Below the pieces are notes generated by a model that saw only the letters and a program-made list of their open reading frames with translations, was not told the DNA's origin and ran no database searches. From assembly GCF_900496975.1 (NCBI RefSeq), contig NZ_UFQC01000041.1:1-58754 (forward strand): DNA of 58,754 bases. The letters run 5' to 3'. Below are positions 25,959 to 34,956 of this stretch, in pieces; the first letter of the stretch is position 1, and every line of letters begins with the position of its first letter. Source of the DNA: Achromobacter veterisilvae (GTDB taxonomy: Bacteria; Pseudomonadota; Gammaproteobacteria; Burkholderiales; Burkholderiaceae_B). A program made the position numbers and the translations under genes.

Positions 25959-27638
25959 TCAGGCGCGGCCCGTGGCGCGGTTGACCGCCGCGGCAATGGC
26001 CGCGGCGTCGAAGGCGCGCCAGCGCGCGGCGATGTGCTGGTCGGGGCGGATCAGGTAGGCCGTGCCGGCCTGCGCGTCGTAGCGCTTGCCCAGGCAGCCT
26101 TCGCGGTCCGTCACCGCGGCCAGCTCCCCGGGCAGAGCGGACAGATCGCATTGCGGGCTGGCCACCAGGACGGCCTTGACCGGAACGGGCGCCATGCGCA
26201 GCGCCTGCAGGGCGAGCAGCGTGTCGCGGCCGGGCAGGGCGTCGCCGCAGAACAGCGCCAGCGAGAATTCGCCGTCCAGTTGCGACAGCCACCAGTCCGG
26301 CGCGCCCCGCGTTTCCACCGGCGCGTCCAGGGCGACGGCGCCAGGCACCATGCGGCCCGCGAAGGCGTCCTCGTCGGGCGTGTTCAACGGTGAGCCCGCA
26401 TAGGTGGCGGGCAGCGACAGGCGGCCGCTGTTGACCAGCGACCGCGCGAAGGGGTGGGTCTTGGCCAGGTTCAGGACCGCGTTGCGGAAACTGCGGCTGA
26501 TGTCGCTCTTGGGCGTGATGAAGTCGGTGGCGCGCGACGAATTCAGGATGTTCTCGTCGGCGGCGTATTCGCGTTCGGTGCCGTAGCTGTCGATCAGCGT
26601 TTCGGGCGCCTGGCCGGCCAGCACCAGCCTGAGCTTCCATGCCAGGTTTTCCGCGTCCTGCACGCCGCTGTTGGCGCCGCGCGCGCCGAACGGCGAAACG
26701 CGGTGCGCGGCATCGCCTGCGAACACGATGCGTCCGTGGCGGAACTTGTCCATGCGCTCGCACGCGAAGGTGTAGACGCTGACCCATTCCAGTTCGAAGC
26801 GCGCGTCGGGGCCGAGCAGGGCGCGGATGCGCGGCAGCACGTTTTCCGGCTTGACGGCCTCGGCCGGATCGGCGTTCCAGCCTAGCTGGAAGTCGATGCG
26901 CCAGACATTGTCCGGCTGCCGGTGCAGCAGCACGGACTGGTTGGGATGGAACGGCGGATCGAACCAGAACCAGCGTTCGGTCGGGAAGTCCGCATGCATC
27001 TTGACGTCGGCGATCAGGAAGCGGTCGCGGAAGATGCGGCCATGGCTTTCCTGGCCGATCAGCTTGCGCACCGGCGAACGCGCGCCGTCGCAGGCGATCA
27101 GCCAGTCCGCGTGCAGCGGATACGAGCCGTCGGGCGTTTCCACGGTCAGCGTCACGCCGTCGTCCGCCTGGGCCACGGCGACGACCTTGTTCTTCCAGCG
27201 CAGATCGATGTTGGGTTCCTGGCGCGCCTGCTCGTACAGATAGCCTTCGGCGTAGTACTGCTGCAGGTTGATGAAGGCGGGGCGGCGATGGCCGGGTTCG
27301 GGCAGCAGGTCGAAGCGCCACACTTCCTGTTCGCGGAAGAACACCTTGCCCACGTTCCACGACACGCCCTTGTCGATCATGCGCTGGCCGACGCCCAGGC
27401 GGTCCCAGATTTCCAGCGTGCGCTTGGAAAAACAGATGGCGCGCGATCCGGTGGACAGGCGGAAGTCGTCGTCCAGCACGACCACGCGCACGCCCTGCCG
27501 GGCGAGGTCCAGCGCGGCGCTCAGCCCGACCGGGCCGGCTCCCACGACCACGACCTGGTGCCGCGCGAGCGCGCTGGCGGCCTGGTCGGCGTGCTTCTCA
27601 TAGGCGAACTCCATCGCCTGAAAGTCGATGTCTCCCAC
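25959..27638 (-). CDS. FAD-dependent aromatic monooxygenase (MhpA/PHBH-like)
   Basis: This 559-aa flavoprotein monooxygenase has the FAD-binding VVVVGAGPVGLSAALDLARQG (GxGxxG at 33-38), the DG-type motif ADWLIACDGARSPVRK, and GRIVFAGDAAHRVSPFGARG binding the FAD ribityl chain. The C-terminal thioredoxin-like domain ends near VNRATGRA. Such enzymes hydroxylate phenolic or aromatic acids with NAD(P)H and O2; MhpA acts on 3-(3-hydroxyphenyl)propionate. The start is GTG at 27638, preceded by AGGAGA. It is the middle gene of MBL protein - monooxygenase - DUF2783. The substrate is unknown, although the hmg-fah neighbours fit aromatic-acid breakdown. Confidence 0.88.
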   Translation of the reverse strand: MGDIDFQAMEFAYEKHADQAASALARHQVVVVGAGPVGLSAALDLARQGVRVVVLDDDFRLSTGSRAICFSKRTLEIWDRLGVGQRMIDKGVSWNVGKVFFREQEVWRFDLLPEPGHRRPAFINLQQYYAEGYLYEQARQEPNIDLRWKNKVVAVAQADDGVTLTVETPDGSYPLHADWLIACDGARSPVRKLIGQESHGRIFRDRFLIADVKMHADFPTERWFWFDPPFHPNQSVLLHRQPDNVWRIDFQLGWNADPAEAVKPENVLPRIRALLGPDARFELEWVSVYTFACERMDKFRHGRIVFAGDAAHRVSPFGARGANSGVQDAENLAWKLRLVLAGQAPETLIDSYGTEREYAADENILNSSRATDFITPKSDISRSFRNAVLNLAKTHPFARSLVNSGRLSLPATYAGSPLNTPDEDAFAGRMVPGAVALDAPVETRGAPDWWLSQLDGEFSLALFCGDALPGRDTLLALQALRMAPVPVKAVLVASPQCDLSALPGELAAVTDREGCLGKRYDAQAGTAYLIRPDQHIAARWRAFDAAAIAAAVNRATGRA

Positions 27639-27728
27639 GGTTGTCTCCTGTGTGGGTCATTTTGCTTTTATGTGCCGAAGCCGCGCAGCCAGTGCGGCGC
27701 GCGATTCCGGTCCCTGCTTGGCGGGGCG

Positions 27729-27749
27729 GAGCCGCCATGGGCGGCCCCT
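27729..27749. other. Intercistronic stem-loop after the MBL-fold gene
   Basis: GGAGCCGCC-ATG-GGCGGCCCC forms a nine-position stem with one mismatch and a three-base loop, seven bases past the MBL stop codon in the 117-base gap before the monooxygenase. It has no U tract. It may protect the upstream message or lower expression of downstream genes. Confidence 0.5.
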
Positions 27750-27755
27750 GCGGGA

Positions 27756-28709
27756 TCAGCTTTCCAGTTGCGCCCACATTTCCAGGTCGCGCTTGTCCGT
27801 CCAGATGCGCGGGTCGGTGTAGCCGGTGGCCTCGTCATAGGCGCGCGACACGTCGAACGGCATGCAGTGGTCGAAGATCACCCAGTCGCTGTAGCGCGGC
27901 TTCATGAAGTCGTAGACCTCGCGGTAGATGGCCTTCAGGTCCTTGCCTTCGGCCACGCCGCGGTTCACGGCGCCGTACAGGTCGGTCAGGAAGGCGCGGG
28001 TGCCGGCCAGGCCCTGGCGGACTTCGGTGGCGTTCTTCAGCGCGGGGCCGCGGCCGGGAACCATTTTCTCGGCCTCGAAACCCGACAGCGCGTCGAGCGT
28101 CGTCGGCCAGTCGCGGAAGTAGGCGTCGCCGCAATACGGGGTGGACTGGTATTCGACCAGGTCGCCGGCGAACAGGATCTTCTGCTCGGGCAGCCAGGCG
28201 ATGGTGTCGCCCTTGGTGTGGCCGCGGCCCACCTGCAGCAGCTTGACTTCCAGGTTGCCCAGGTTGACGGTCATTTCGCCCTTGAACGTCATCGTCGGCC
28301 AGACCAGGCCGGGCGGAATCGATTCGGCGTTGCGGAACAGGCGCGGGAAGCGGCCGATCTCGCTGGCCTTGTCCTGCTCGCCGCGCTCGGCGATCAGGTC
28401 GTAGGTGTCGCGGCTGGCCAGGATTTCCTGGGCGTTGTAGGCGGACGCGCCGAACACGCGCACGGCGTGGTAGTGCGACAGCAGGATGTACTTGATGGGC
28501 TTGTCGGTGACTTCGCGGATGCGGCGGATCACGTCCTGCGCCATGACGGGAGTGGCCTGGGTGTCGATCACCATGACGGCCTCGTCGCCGATGATCACTC
28601 CCGTGTTGGGGTCGCCTTCGGCGGTGTAGGCGTAGGCGTTGTCGGACAGTTTTTCGAACGAGACGACCTTGTCTTCCAGGTCGGCGTGCGAGGCGAATTG
28701 CTTGCTCAT
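27756..28709 (-). CDS. MBL-fold metallohydrolase-like protein with altered metal motif
   Basis: This 317-aa protein has the metallo-beta-lactamase fold: MVIDTQATP, ILLSHYHAVRVFGAS, LLQVGRGHTKGDTIAWLP and ILFAGDLVEY. The usual HxHxDH motif reads H79-Y-H81-A-V83-R84, so the Asp and third His of the second metal site are missing, while the later His and Asp are kept. It may bind a single metal or act on an unusual substrate. The ATG at 28709 has AAGGAG upstream; the frame is open to 28724. It is the first gene of the unit with the FAD monooxygenase, and may hydrolyse a lactone or thioester product. That role is inference. Confidence 0.82.
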   Translation of the reverse strand: MSKQFASHADLEDKVVSFEKLSDNAYAYTAEGDPNTGVIIGDEAVMVIDTQATPVMAQDVIRRIREVTDKPIKYILLSHYHAVRVFGASAYNAQEILASRDTYDLIAERGEQDKASEIGRFPRLFRNAESIPPGLVWPTMTFKGEMTVNLGNLEVKLLQVGRGHTKGDTIAWLPEQKILFAGDLVEYQSTPYCGDAYFRDWPTTLDALSGFEAEKMVPGRGPALKNATEVRQGLAGTRAFLTDLYGAVNRGVAEGKDLKAIYREVYDFMKPRYSDWVIFDHCMPFDVSRAYDEATGYTDPRIWTDKRDLEMWAQLES

Positions 28710-28750
28710 GGAGGCTCCTTCCACTGTTATAGGAATAGGGGAATGGAAGG

Positions 28751-28796
28751 AATATAGCGCGGCGTTAGTATTTGTGCAATACGTTTGCTATAAACG
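28751..28796 (-). promoter_or_regulatory. Promoter with two adjacent palindromes upstream of the MBL-monooxygenase operon
   Basis: On the minus strand TATATT (28751-28756) is a good -10, 17 bases from TTGCAC (28774-28779) as a weaker -35. Two 15-base palindromes with 5-bp arms lie end to end: GTATT-TGTGC-AATAC at 28768-28782, covering the -35, and CGTTT-GCTAT-AAACG at 28782-28796. This is the layout of a repressor or dual-site activator operator. No regulator gene is adjacent. Confidence 0.55.
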
Positions 28797-28847
28797 AATG
28801 CCCTTGTTTTTACAGGGGTTTCCCGCGAGTTTCCCCGGGGCGGAGGG

Positions 28848-29675
28848 TCAATTCCTTTGGCATTTCGGGCAGTAGTAGGTGGCGCGCTGGCCCTGCACGA
28901 AGCGCCGGATCGGGGTGGCGCAGACGCGGCAGGGCAGGCCTTCCCGTTCGTAGACCGCCGCGTGGATCTCGAAGTAGGCCCCGGGCTCGCCCGTCGCCCC
29001 GACATAGTCGCGCAGGGTGCTGCCGCCCGAGGTCAGGGCGTCGGCCAGGGTGGCGCGCACCATGTCCGCCAGCCGGTCGCAGCGGGCCGGCGACAGCTTG
29101 TTCGCCGGGGTCTTGGGGTTGATCCGGGCCCGGAACAGGCTTTCCGATGCGTAGATATTGCCCACGCCCACCACCGCCATGCCCGCCAGCAGCACCTGCT
29201 TGACGGCGGCGCCGTGGTTCTTGAAGTGGCGGTGCAGCCACGCGCCGTCGAAACGCGGGTCGAAGGGCTCGATGCCCAGCTTGGCCAGCAGCGGGTGGTC
29301 TTCGATGGGGCCGCCGGATTCGGGATGCCACAGCACCGCGCCGAAGCGCCGCGGATCGTGCAGGCGCAGCACAGCCTGCTCGAAGATCCACTCGACGTGG
29401 TCGTGCTTGCGCAGGAATTCGCCCGGGGCGACGCTGCGCAGCGATCCCGACATGCCCAGGTGCACGATCTGGGTGCCGTGTTCGAAGCGCAGCAGCAGAT
29501 ACTTGCCGCGGCGCGCGCACTCCAGCACGGCGCGGCCGCCGACCAGCGCCGGCAGGTCGGGCGGGATGGGCCAGCGCATGCGGGATTCGTGGACGACCAG
29601 CCGCGTCAGCGTCCGGCCGGTGATGACGGCGTCGATTCCTCGACGCGTAGTTTCGACTTCAGGCAGTTCCGGCAT
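28848..29675 (-). CDS. mutM: Formamidopyrimidine-DNA glycosylase
   Basis: This 275-aa base-excision repair enzyme removes 8-oxoguanine and other oxidised purines and nicks the strand. MPELPEVETTRRGI gives the catalytic Pro2-Glu3 after Met removal, which fixes the start at 29675. Other landmarks are HLGMSGSLR, HDHVEWIF, DPRRFGAV and VGVGNIYASESLFRARI. The C-terminal zinc finger has four cysteines (CRVCATP and YYCPKCQ). It is divergent from the TPR gene, with start codons about 60 bases apart. Confidence 0.97.
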   Translation of the reverse strand: MPELPEVETTRRGIDAVITGRTLTRLVVHESRMRWPIPPDLPALVGGRAVLECARRGKYLLLRFEHGTQIVHLGMSGSLRSVAPGEFLRKHDHVEWIFEQAVLRLHDPRRFGAVLWHPESGGPIEDHPLLAKLGIEPFDPRFDGAWLHRHFKNHGAAVKQVLLAGMAVVGVGNIYASESLFRARINPKTPANKLSPARCDRLADMVRATLADALTSGGSTLRDYVGATGEPGAYFEIHAAVYEREGLPCRVCATPIRRFVQGQRATYYCPKCQRN

Positions 29676-29736
29676 GAGCCAGTGTAAGATCATCAATTGC
29701 GTGTACGAAGATTGTGCCATCAACCGGACGGGCCGC

Positions 29737-31560
29737 GTGAAGTCGTCTTTCAAACCAATGAACATCGGGATTGCCGCGCTGGCGCTTGCGCTGGCAGCAA
29801 TACTGACCCCGCCGGCGCAGGCCGCCGACAGCCGGACCCGCGATGCCACCGGGCCCCGCATGGCGCCCCAGAGCCGCCAGCCGGAAACCGAGGTGATCCG
29901 CCTGCGTCCAGGCCAACTGCCCTACGTATCGCTGACCGCCGACATCTTCTATCGCGTGCTGGCATCCGAAATCGCCGCGCAGCGGGGCATGTACGGCTCG
30001 GCGGCGACCACCATGCTCGGCCTGGCCCGGGACACCGGAGATCCCCGCCTGGCCCGCCGCGCCCTGGAATTCCAACTGGCCGGAGGCAACCTGCCCGGCG
30101 CGCTGGAAGCCGCCCGCGTGTGGGCGCGCCTGTCTCCCAACGATATCGAGGCCAGTTCCACCGAGCTGGCGCTGGCGGCCGCCAACGGCCAGACCAAGGG
30201 CCTGTCCCAGGCGCTGCGCAACCGCATCGACGCCTCCCGCGACAAACCCGCCGCCATCGGCCAGGCCCTGGCCGTGCTGAGCCGGCTCAACGACCGCCGC
30301 CTGGCCCTGCGCATCCTGGACGAATCCCTGAGCGACAGCGTGCGCAAGCTGCCCGCCGCGCACCTGGCGCTGGCGGACGTGGCCTCCGCCTCGGGCGACT
30401 ACGAACGCGCCGCCCAGGAATCCCGCGCGGCCCTGGCCGCCGATCCCAGGTCCGAGGCCGCCGCCCAGCGCGTGCTGGAATACGGCTCCAAGGTGGATCC
30501 GCAGCGCGCGCAGGCCGAGGCCCGCGCCTACGTCGCCCGCAATCCCAATGCCCGCAAGGTGCGCCTGATGCTGGCCGGCCAATTGGCCGACAGCGGCGAC
30601 TACAACGGCGCCCTGGCCGAATTGCAGGCCATGTCGCGCCGTTCCCCGGAGGATTTCGACCTGCTTTTCATGCAGGCCCAACTGGCCTACAAGGCCGGGC
30701 AACTGCCGCAAGCCAAGACGCTGCTCCAGCAATACCTGGACGTGCAGAACCAGCGCCAGCGCGCCACCGTGCCGGGCGCGACCGACGCCGGCGCCGCGGC
30801 CGCCGACGCCCACGTGCTGCTGGCCCGGATCGCCGAGGACCAGGGGCACTACGACGAAGCCATCGCGGAACTCGGCCGCATCGAAGACCAGACCCTGCGT
30901 TATTCCGTGCGCATGCGCCAGGCCGCGCTGCGCGCCAAGAGCGGCAACGTGGACGGCGCGCTGGCCCTGATCGACGCCGCCGGCCCCCAGGACGACGAAG
31001 AACGCACGCTGGGCGTGCTGACCAAGGCCCAGATCCTGCGCGACGCCGACCGCGTGCCGCAGGCGGTCTCGGTGCTGGAAGCGGCCGACCAGGCGATGCC
31101 GGACACGGTCGAGATCAAGTACGAACTGGCCATGCTCTATGAACGCCAGGACCGTCTCGCCGACCTGGAGCGCATGCTGCGCCAGGTCATCGCGCTGGAC
31201 CCGGACCACGCGCACGCCTACAACGCGCTGGGCTACACGCTGGCCGACCACAACCAGCGGCTGCCCGAGGCCCTGGACCTGATCACCCAGGCGCTGGAAC
31301 TGGCGCCCAACGATCCCTTCATCCTGGACAGCATGGGCTGGGTCAAGTACCGGATGGGCGATTCCACGGCCGCCGCCGACTACCTGCGCCGCGCCTACAG
31401 CGTGCGTCCGGAAGCCGACATCGCGGCCCACCTGGCGGAAGTCCTCTGGAGCCAGGGCAAGCGCGACCAGGCCACCGAACTGCTGCGCGCCGCGCTGCAG
31501 AAGGATCCGAAGAACAAGACCGTCCAGGACGTGATCAAGCGCCTGGGGGTCGGCCTGTGA
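29737..31560 (+). CDS. Exported TPR-repeat protein upstream of lolB
   Basis: This protein of about 607 aa has an N-terminal signal (hydrophobic NIGIAALALALAAIL and a cleavage-like PAQA) and a body of tetratricopeptide repeats, clearest at SGDYERAAQESRAALAADP, AHAYNALGYTLADHNQRLPE and DSMGWVKYRMGDSTAAADYL. I prefer the GTG at 29737, because VKSSFKP gives the basic n-region a signal peptide needs; the ATG at 29758 is the alternative. It overlaps lolB by four bases (GTGA). This TPR-lolB-ispE order is familiar in betaproteobacteria. It is likely a periplasmic scaffold in outer-membrane assembly; the exact partner is unknown. Confidence 0.85.
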   Translation: MKSSFKPMNIGIAALALALAAILTPPAQAADSRTRDATGPRMAPQSRQPETEVIRLRPGQLPYVSLTADIFYRVLASEIAAQRGMYGSAATTMLGLARDTGDPRLARRALEFQLAGGNLPGALEAARVWARLSPNDIEASSTELALAAANGQTKGLSQALRNRIDASRDKPAAIGQALAVLSRLNDRRLALRILDESLSDSVRKLPAAHLALADVASASGDYERAAQESRAALAADPRSEAAAQRVLEYGSKVDPQRAQAEARAYVARNPNARKVRLMLAGQLADSGDYNGALAELQAMSRRSPEDFDLLFMQAQLAYKAGQLPQAKTLLQQYLDVQNQRQRATVPGATDAGAAAADAHVLLARIAEDQGHYDEAIAELGRIEDQTLRYSVRMRQAALRAKSGNVDGALALIDAAGPQDDEERTLGVLTKAQILRDADRVPQAVSVLEAADQAMPDTVEIKYELAMLYERQDRLADLERMLRQVIALDPDHAHAYNALGYTLADHNQRLPEALDLITQALELAPNDPFILDSMGWVKYRMGDSTAAADYLRRAYSVRPEADIAAHLAEVLWSQGKRDQATELLRAALQKDPKNKTVQDVIKRLGVGL

Positions 31561-32156
31561 CCCTTGGCATTCCGCGCCCGCGCGGCGCCGCGGCGCTGTT
31601 GCGCTGGGCGCTGATGGCGATGCTGGCCGCCGCGCTGGCCGCCTGCACCACGCCCAAACCTATCGAAGGCGCCGGCGCCGACGCGTTTTCCCGCATCGGC
31701 CGCTTCGCGCTCACCGTCAACGAAGAAAGCGGCAAGCAGAACGCCGTGCAGGGCGGCTTTTCGTGGTCGGACGACGGCCGCCGCTACGTGCTGGACCTGA
31801 CCAATCCGTTGGGTTCGACCGAGGCGCGCGTGGAAGGGCGGCCCGGCGCGGCCAGCCTCACCAAGTCCGACGGCACGCGCCTGGTCGCCGACAATCCCGA
31901 TTCGCTGGCCGAGGAAGCGCTGGGCAGCAGCGTGCCCGTGTCCGGCCTGCGCGATTGGCTGCGCGGCAAGCTGGCCGCGCAACCGGAAGCCACCGAGGTG
32001 TCCCGCGACGAACTGGGCCGCCCCGCGGCCTTCGAGCAGGGCGGCTGGCGCGCGCGGCTGTCGCGCTACGACGCGCTGGGGCCGCAGTTGCTGGTCCTGG
32101 AACGTCAGGAGCCGGGCCGCCGCATCCTGCTGCGGCTGGTCGTCAACCAGCCCTGA
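31557..32156 (+). CDS. lolB: Outer-membrane lipoprotein LolB
   Basis: This 199-aa protein receives lipoproteins from the carrier LolA and inserts them into the outer membrane. A lipoprotein signal ends in the lipobox LAAC (Cys30), and the body fits the LolB fold with FSRIGRFALTVN, FSWSDDGRRYVLDLTNPLG and a C-terminal RRILLRLVVNQ strand. The start is GTG within the TPR stop codon (GTGA), so the two are translationally coupled. Length is normal for the family. Confidence 0.9.
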   Translation: MTLGIPRPRGAAALLRWALMAMLAAALAACTTPKPIEGAGADAFSRIGRFALTVNEESGKQNAVQGGFSWSDDGRRYVLDLTNPLGSTEARVEGRPGAASLTKSDGTRLVADNPDSLAEEALGSSVPVSGLRDWLRGKLAAQPEATEVSRDELGRPAAFEQGGWRARLSRYDALGPQLLVLERQEPGRRILLRLVVNQP

Positions 32157-32244
32157 ATTCACGGTCTTATCCGGGTTAACCCTTATCACATCGCGTGAGT
32201 TTCAATCGAAGAAACAGGCGTCGCAAATTCGCTTTCGTTACTAA

Positions 32245-32272
32245 TTGAAATATATTGTCTTGACTGAATAAT
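32245..32272 (+). promoter_or_regulatory. Candidate sigma-70 promoter upstream of the chemoreceptor gene
   Basis: TTGAAA (32245-32250) and AATAAT (32267-32272) are separated by 16 bases in a markedly AT-rich gap of 200 bases between lolB and the chemoreceptor. The implied leader is about 78 bases. I do not see a FliA-type (TAAA...GCCGATAA) promoter. Confidence 0.5.
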
Positions 32273-32356
32273 TCTCCCTGCCCCCGTCCGCGGTTCGTGC
32301 CGAGGGCTGCAATGCGGCGTCGACGATCGTTGCCGCCGCCCTTATGGAGAATGGCT

Positions 32357-33955
32357 ATGTTCAGGAACACGCGCATCGCGACGATGCTATTGGGAATCAT
32401 CGCGATATTTTTCACCTTCCAGTTGCTGGTGGGAGGCATGGGCTTTGCCGCCTTGTGGCAAACCAACCAGGACGTCGCGCAGCTCTATCGCCTTTCCTCT
32501 CAGCAGGTCAATGCGGTGAATTCCGCCGCGCTGTCCCTGGTGGCGGCGCGCACCGACCTGAGCCGCTACGCGACCCGTGTCGCGCAGGGCAACGCCAGCG
32601 ATGCGACGTCGCTGCAGCAGGCGCGCCAGCGCATCGTTTCGGCCGACCGCGCGTTCCAGGGATTTTCCGGCGGACTGGCCGCCGAGGAAAAAACCGAATC
32701 GGCCAGCCTGATCGATGCCTACGGCAAGTTCAGCGCCAATCTTCAGAACGTAAGCCGGGTGCTCGAGGCCGGCGATATGGATGCCTACTTCAAGCAGGGC
32801 ACCCAGCAGGTGCAGGAACGGCTCATGAGCGAGCGCGACACCTTCATCCTGCGCGCCGAGGGCACGGGCCAAGGCGTCATGGACGAGATTTCCGTTTTCC
32901 ACACCCTGTTCACATCCCTGCTGGCCGGGATCCTGGCGCTGGGCCTGCTGATGGCCGTGGGCGCGCACGTGCTGATCCGCCGCATGATCCTGCGTCCGCT
33001 GCTGGAGGCCGGCGAGATCTTCCGCCGCATCGCCGAAGGCGACCTGACGCGCCGCGTGGCGGACCGCGGCAGGAACGAGATCGGGGTGCTGCTGGCCGCG
33101 CTCAAGAGCATGCAGGACAGCCTGGTGCGCACCGTGTCGGCCGTGCGCCGCGGCGTCGATGAGATCAACGTCGGCGCGCGCGAGATTTCGTCCGGCAACG
33201 CCGATCTTTCCAGCCGCACGGAAGAGCAGGCCGCGTCGCTCGAGGAAACCGCGGCCAGCATGGAAGAGCTGGCCACGACGGTGAGGCAGAACGCGGATAC
33301 CGCGCTTGAGGCAAACCGCATGGTGGCCGCGTCGGCGGCGGTCGCGCAACGCGGCGGAGAGGCCGTGTCCAGCGTGGTGGAAACCATGCGCGCCATTTCC
33401 GGCAGTTCGTCGCGCATCGCCGATATCGTCGGCGTGATCGACGGCATCGCCTTCCAGACCAACATCCTGGCGCTCAATGCGGCGGTGGAAGCGGCGCGCG
33501 CCGGCGAACAGGGCAAGGGCTTCGCGGTCGTGGCGAGCGAGGTGCGGACGCTGGCGCAGCGCAGCGCCGCCGCCGCCAAGGAAATCAAGCAGCTCATCGA
33601 GGATTCCGCGCAAAAGGTCGACATGGGTTCCGAGCAAGTGGAGAACGCGGGCGCCACGATGCGCGAAATCGTCGAATCCGTGCAGCGCGTGACCAGCCTG
33701 ATGGGCGAGATCTCCGTCGCGTCCGAGGAGCAGGCCACCGGCATCGACCAGGTCAATCGCGCCGTCTCGCAAATGGATAGCGTGACGCAGCAGAACGCCG
33801 CGCTGGTGGAAGAAGCCGCGGCGGCGGCCGGCGCGCTGGAAGAGCAGGCGCGCCAGCTTGCCGGTTCGGTGGCGGTGTTCAAACTGCCCGAGGGCCGCGT
33901 GATCGACGCGGCGGCGGCCAGGCTGGCGCCGGGCGCCTCTCCGCGGCTCGCATGA
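32357..33955 (+). CDS. Methyl-accepting chemotaxis protein
   Basis: This 532-aa transmembrane chemoreceptor has a first membrane helix at about 7-29, a periplasmic four-helix-type sensing domain of about 160 residues, a second helix near 190-212, a HAMP domain with [12 protein letters not shown], and a long cytoplasmic coiled coil. The signalling tip reads [20 protein letters not shown] followed by [20 protein letters not shown]. Methylation-type Glu/Gln pairs flank it ([19 protein letters not shown]). There is no C-terminal NWETF pentapeptide for CheR docking. The ATG at 32357 is six bases after GGAGA; an in-frame ATG at 32351 is possible. The ligand is unknown. Confidence 0.95.
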   Translation: MFRNTRIATMLLGIIAIFFTFQLLVGGMGFAALWQTNQDVAQLYRLSSQQVNAVNSAALSLVAARTDLSRYATRVAQGNASDATSLQQARQRIVSADRAFQGFSGGLAAEEKTESASLIDAYGKFSANLQNVSRVLEAGDMDAYFKQGTQQVQERLMSERDTFILRAEGTGQGVMDEISVFHTLFTSLLAGILALGLLMAVGAHVLIRRMILRPLLEAGEIFRRIAEGDLTRRVADRGRNEIGVLLAALKSMQDSLVRTVSAVRRGVDEINVGAREISSGNADLSSRTEEQAASLEETAASMEELATTVRQNADTALEANRMVAASAAVAQRGGEAVSSVVETMRAISGSSSRIADIVGVIDGIAFQTNILALNAAVEAARAGEQGKGFAVVASEVRTLAQRSAAAAKEIKQLIEDSAQKVDMGSEQVENAGATMREIVESVQRVTSLMGEISVASEEQATGIDQVNRAVSQMDSVTQQNAALVEEAAAAAGALEEQARQLAGSVAVFKLPEGRVIDAAAARLAPGASPRLA

Positions 33956-34043
33956 GCCATGCCCGCCGCGCCGCCGTTCATGGCGCGCGGCGGCCGGCGC
34001 AGTCTGGCTAGAATGTCGTATTCCCTCGCAACGGTTGTCTTTC

Positions 34044-34955
34044 GTGACCTTTTACGACGTTCCCGCTCCCGCCAAAGTGAACCTCTTTCTGCACGTGGTG
34101 GGCCGCCGCGCCGACGGTTATCACCTGCTGCAGACCGCCTTCCGGTTCATCGACCTGTGCGACACGCTGCATTTCGACGCGCGGGCCGATGGCGTCATCA
34201 GCCGCGCCGCGGAGCTGCCGGGCGTGTCGCCGGAGCAGGACCTGACATTGCGCGCGGCGCATGCCCTGCAGCGGGCCACTGGCACGAAGCAGGGCGTGCA
34301 GATCGGGCTGGAAAAGCGCATTCCGCAGGGCGGCGGCCTGGGCGGCGGTTCCAGCGATGCCGCTTCGGTGCTGATCGCGCTGAACCGGCTGTGGGGAACG
34401 GGGCTGACCCGGCGCGAACTGATGGCCCTGGCCTTGCCGCTGGGCGCCGACGTGCCCGTGTTCGTGTTCGGGCAGTCTGCGTTTGCGCAGGGCGTGGGCG
34501 AAGAGCTTGCCGCGGTCGCGCTGCCAGAGCGCGCCTACCTGGTGGCGCAGCCGGATGCCAGCGTGCCGACCCCCGAGATTTTTTCGGCGCCCGATTTGAC
34601 AAGAGATTCTTCTTGCATCACAATAGCGGACTTTCTTGCTTCGCCAACTTTCTGCTTCGGCAGGAATGACTTGGAGCCGGTGGTCTACCGCCTTTACCCG
34701 GAAGTGCTTGGGGCATCGCGGTGGCTTGCAGAACAGTTGAAGCCTTACGGCGTCGCGGTTCGCATGTCGGGATCTGGTGCGTGTTTGTACGCCGAATTTT
34801 CCGAACTTTCCGAAGCCGTTTTGGCGAAAACAGAAATTACCGCTATAATGCGCGGCGCTGATAAAACAATCAGCCAAACGCATCCACGGTTTCGGTTAGT
34901 GCGGGCATGTGCCGGATTAGCTGAGCATCCGTTGCGGAATTGGATTGCAAGATAG
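34044..34955 (+). CDS. ispE: 4-diphosphocytidyl-2-C-methyl-D-erythritol kinase
   Basis: This 303-aa GHMP kinase phosphorylates CDP-methylerythritol in the MEP isoprenoid pathway. VPAPAKVNLFLHVVGRRADG is the N-terminal substrate motif with the catalytic Lys. The ATP loop is IPQGGGLGGGSSDAASVL, and the third GHMP motif is VRMSGSGACLYAEF. The GTG at 34044 gives MTFYDVPAPAK, as in related proteins; a TTG at 34035 is the alternative. The 3' third is less GC-rich than the rest and contains two promoter-like sequences for the tRNA that starts one base after the stop codon. Confidence 0.95.
   Translation: MTFYDVPAPAKVNLFLHVVGRRADGYHLLQTAFRFIDLCDTLHFDARADGVISRAAELPGVSPEQDLTLRAAHALQRATGTKQGVQIGLEKRIPQGGGLGGGSSDAASVLIALNRLWGTGLTRRELMALALPLGADVPVFVFGQSAFAQGVGEELAAVALPERAYLVAQPDASVPTPEIFSAPDLTRDSSCITIADFLASPTFCFGRNDLEPVVYRLYPEVLGASRWLAEQLKPYGVAVRMSGSGACLYAEFSELSEAVLAKTEITAIMRGADKTISQTHPRFRLVRACAGLAEHPLRNWIAR
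34596..34624 (+). promoter_or_regulatory. Promoter-like sequence inside ispE (distal)
   Basis: TTGACA at 34596-34601 matches the -35 consensus exactly. It is 17 bases from CACAAT (34619-34624), a four-of-six -10. It lies within the AT-richer segment of ispE and would direct transcription toward tRNA-Gln. Confidence 0.45.
34821..34849 (+). promoter_or_regulatory. Candidate tRNA-Gln promoter inside ispE (proximal)
   Basis: TTGGCG (34821-34826), a 17-base spacer and a perfect TATAAT (34844-34849) are followed by the GC-rich sequence GCGCGGCGC. Such a discriminator is typical of stable-RNA promoters under stringent control. The predicted start is about 100 bases upstream of the mature tRNA. Confidence 0.6.
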
Positions 34956-34956
34956 T

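Noticed and set aside
26922..28757. 611-codon plus-strand open frame
   Set aside because: It is antisense to the monooxygenase and MBL genes; no domain is seen.
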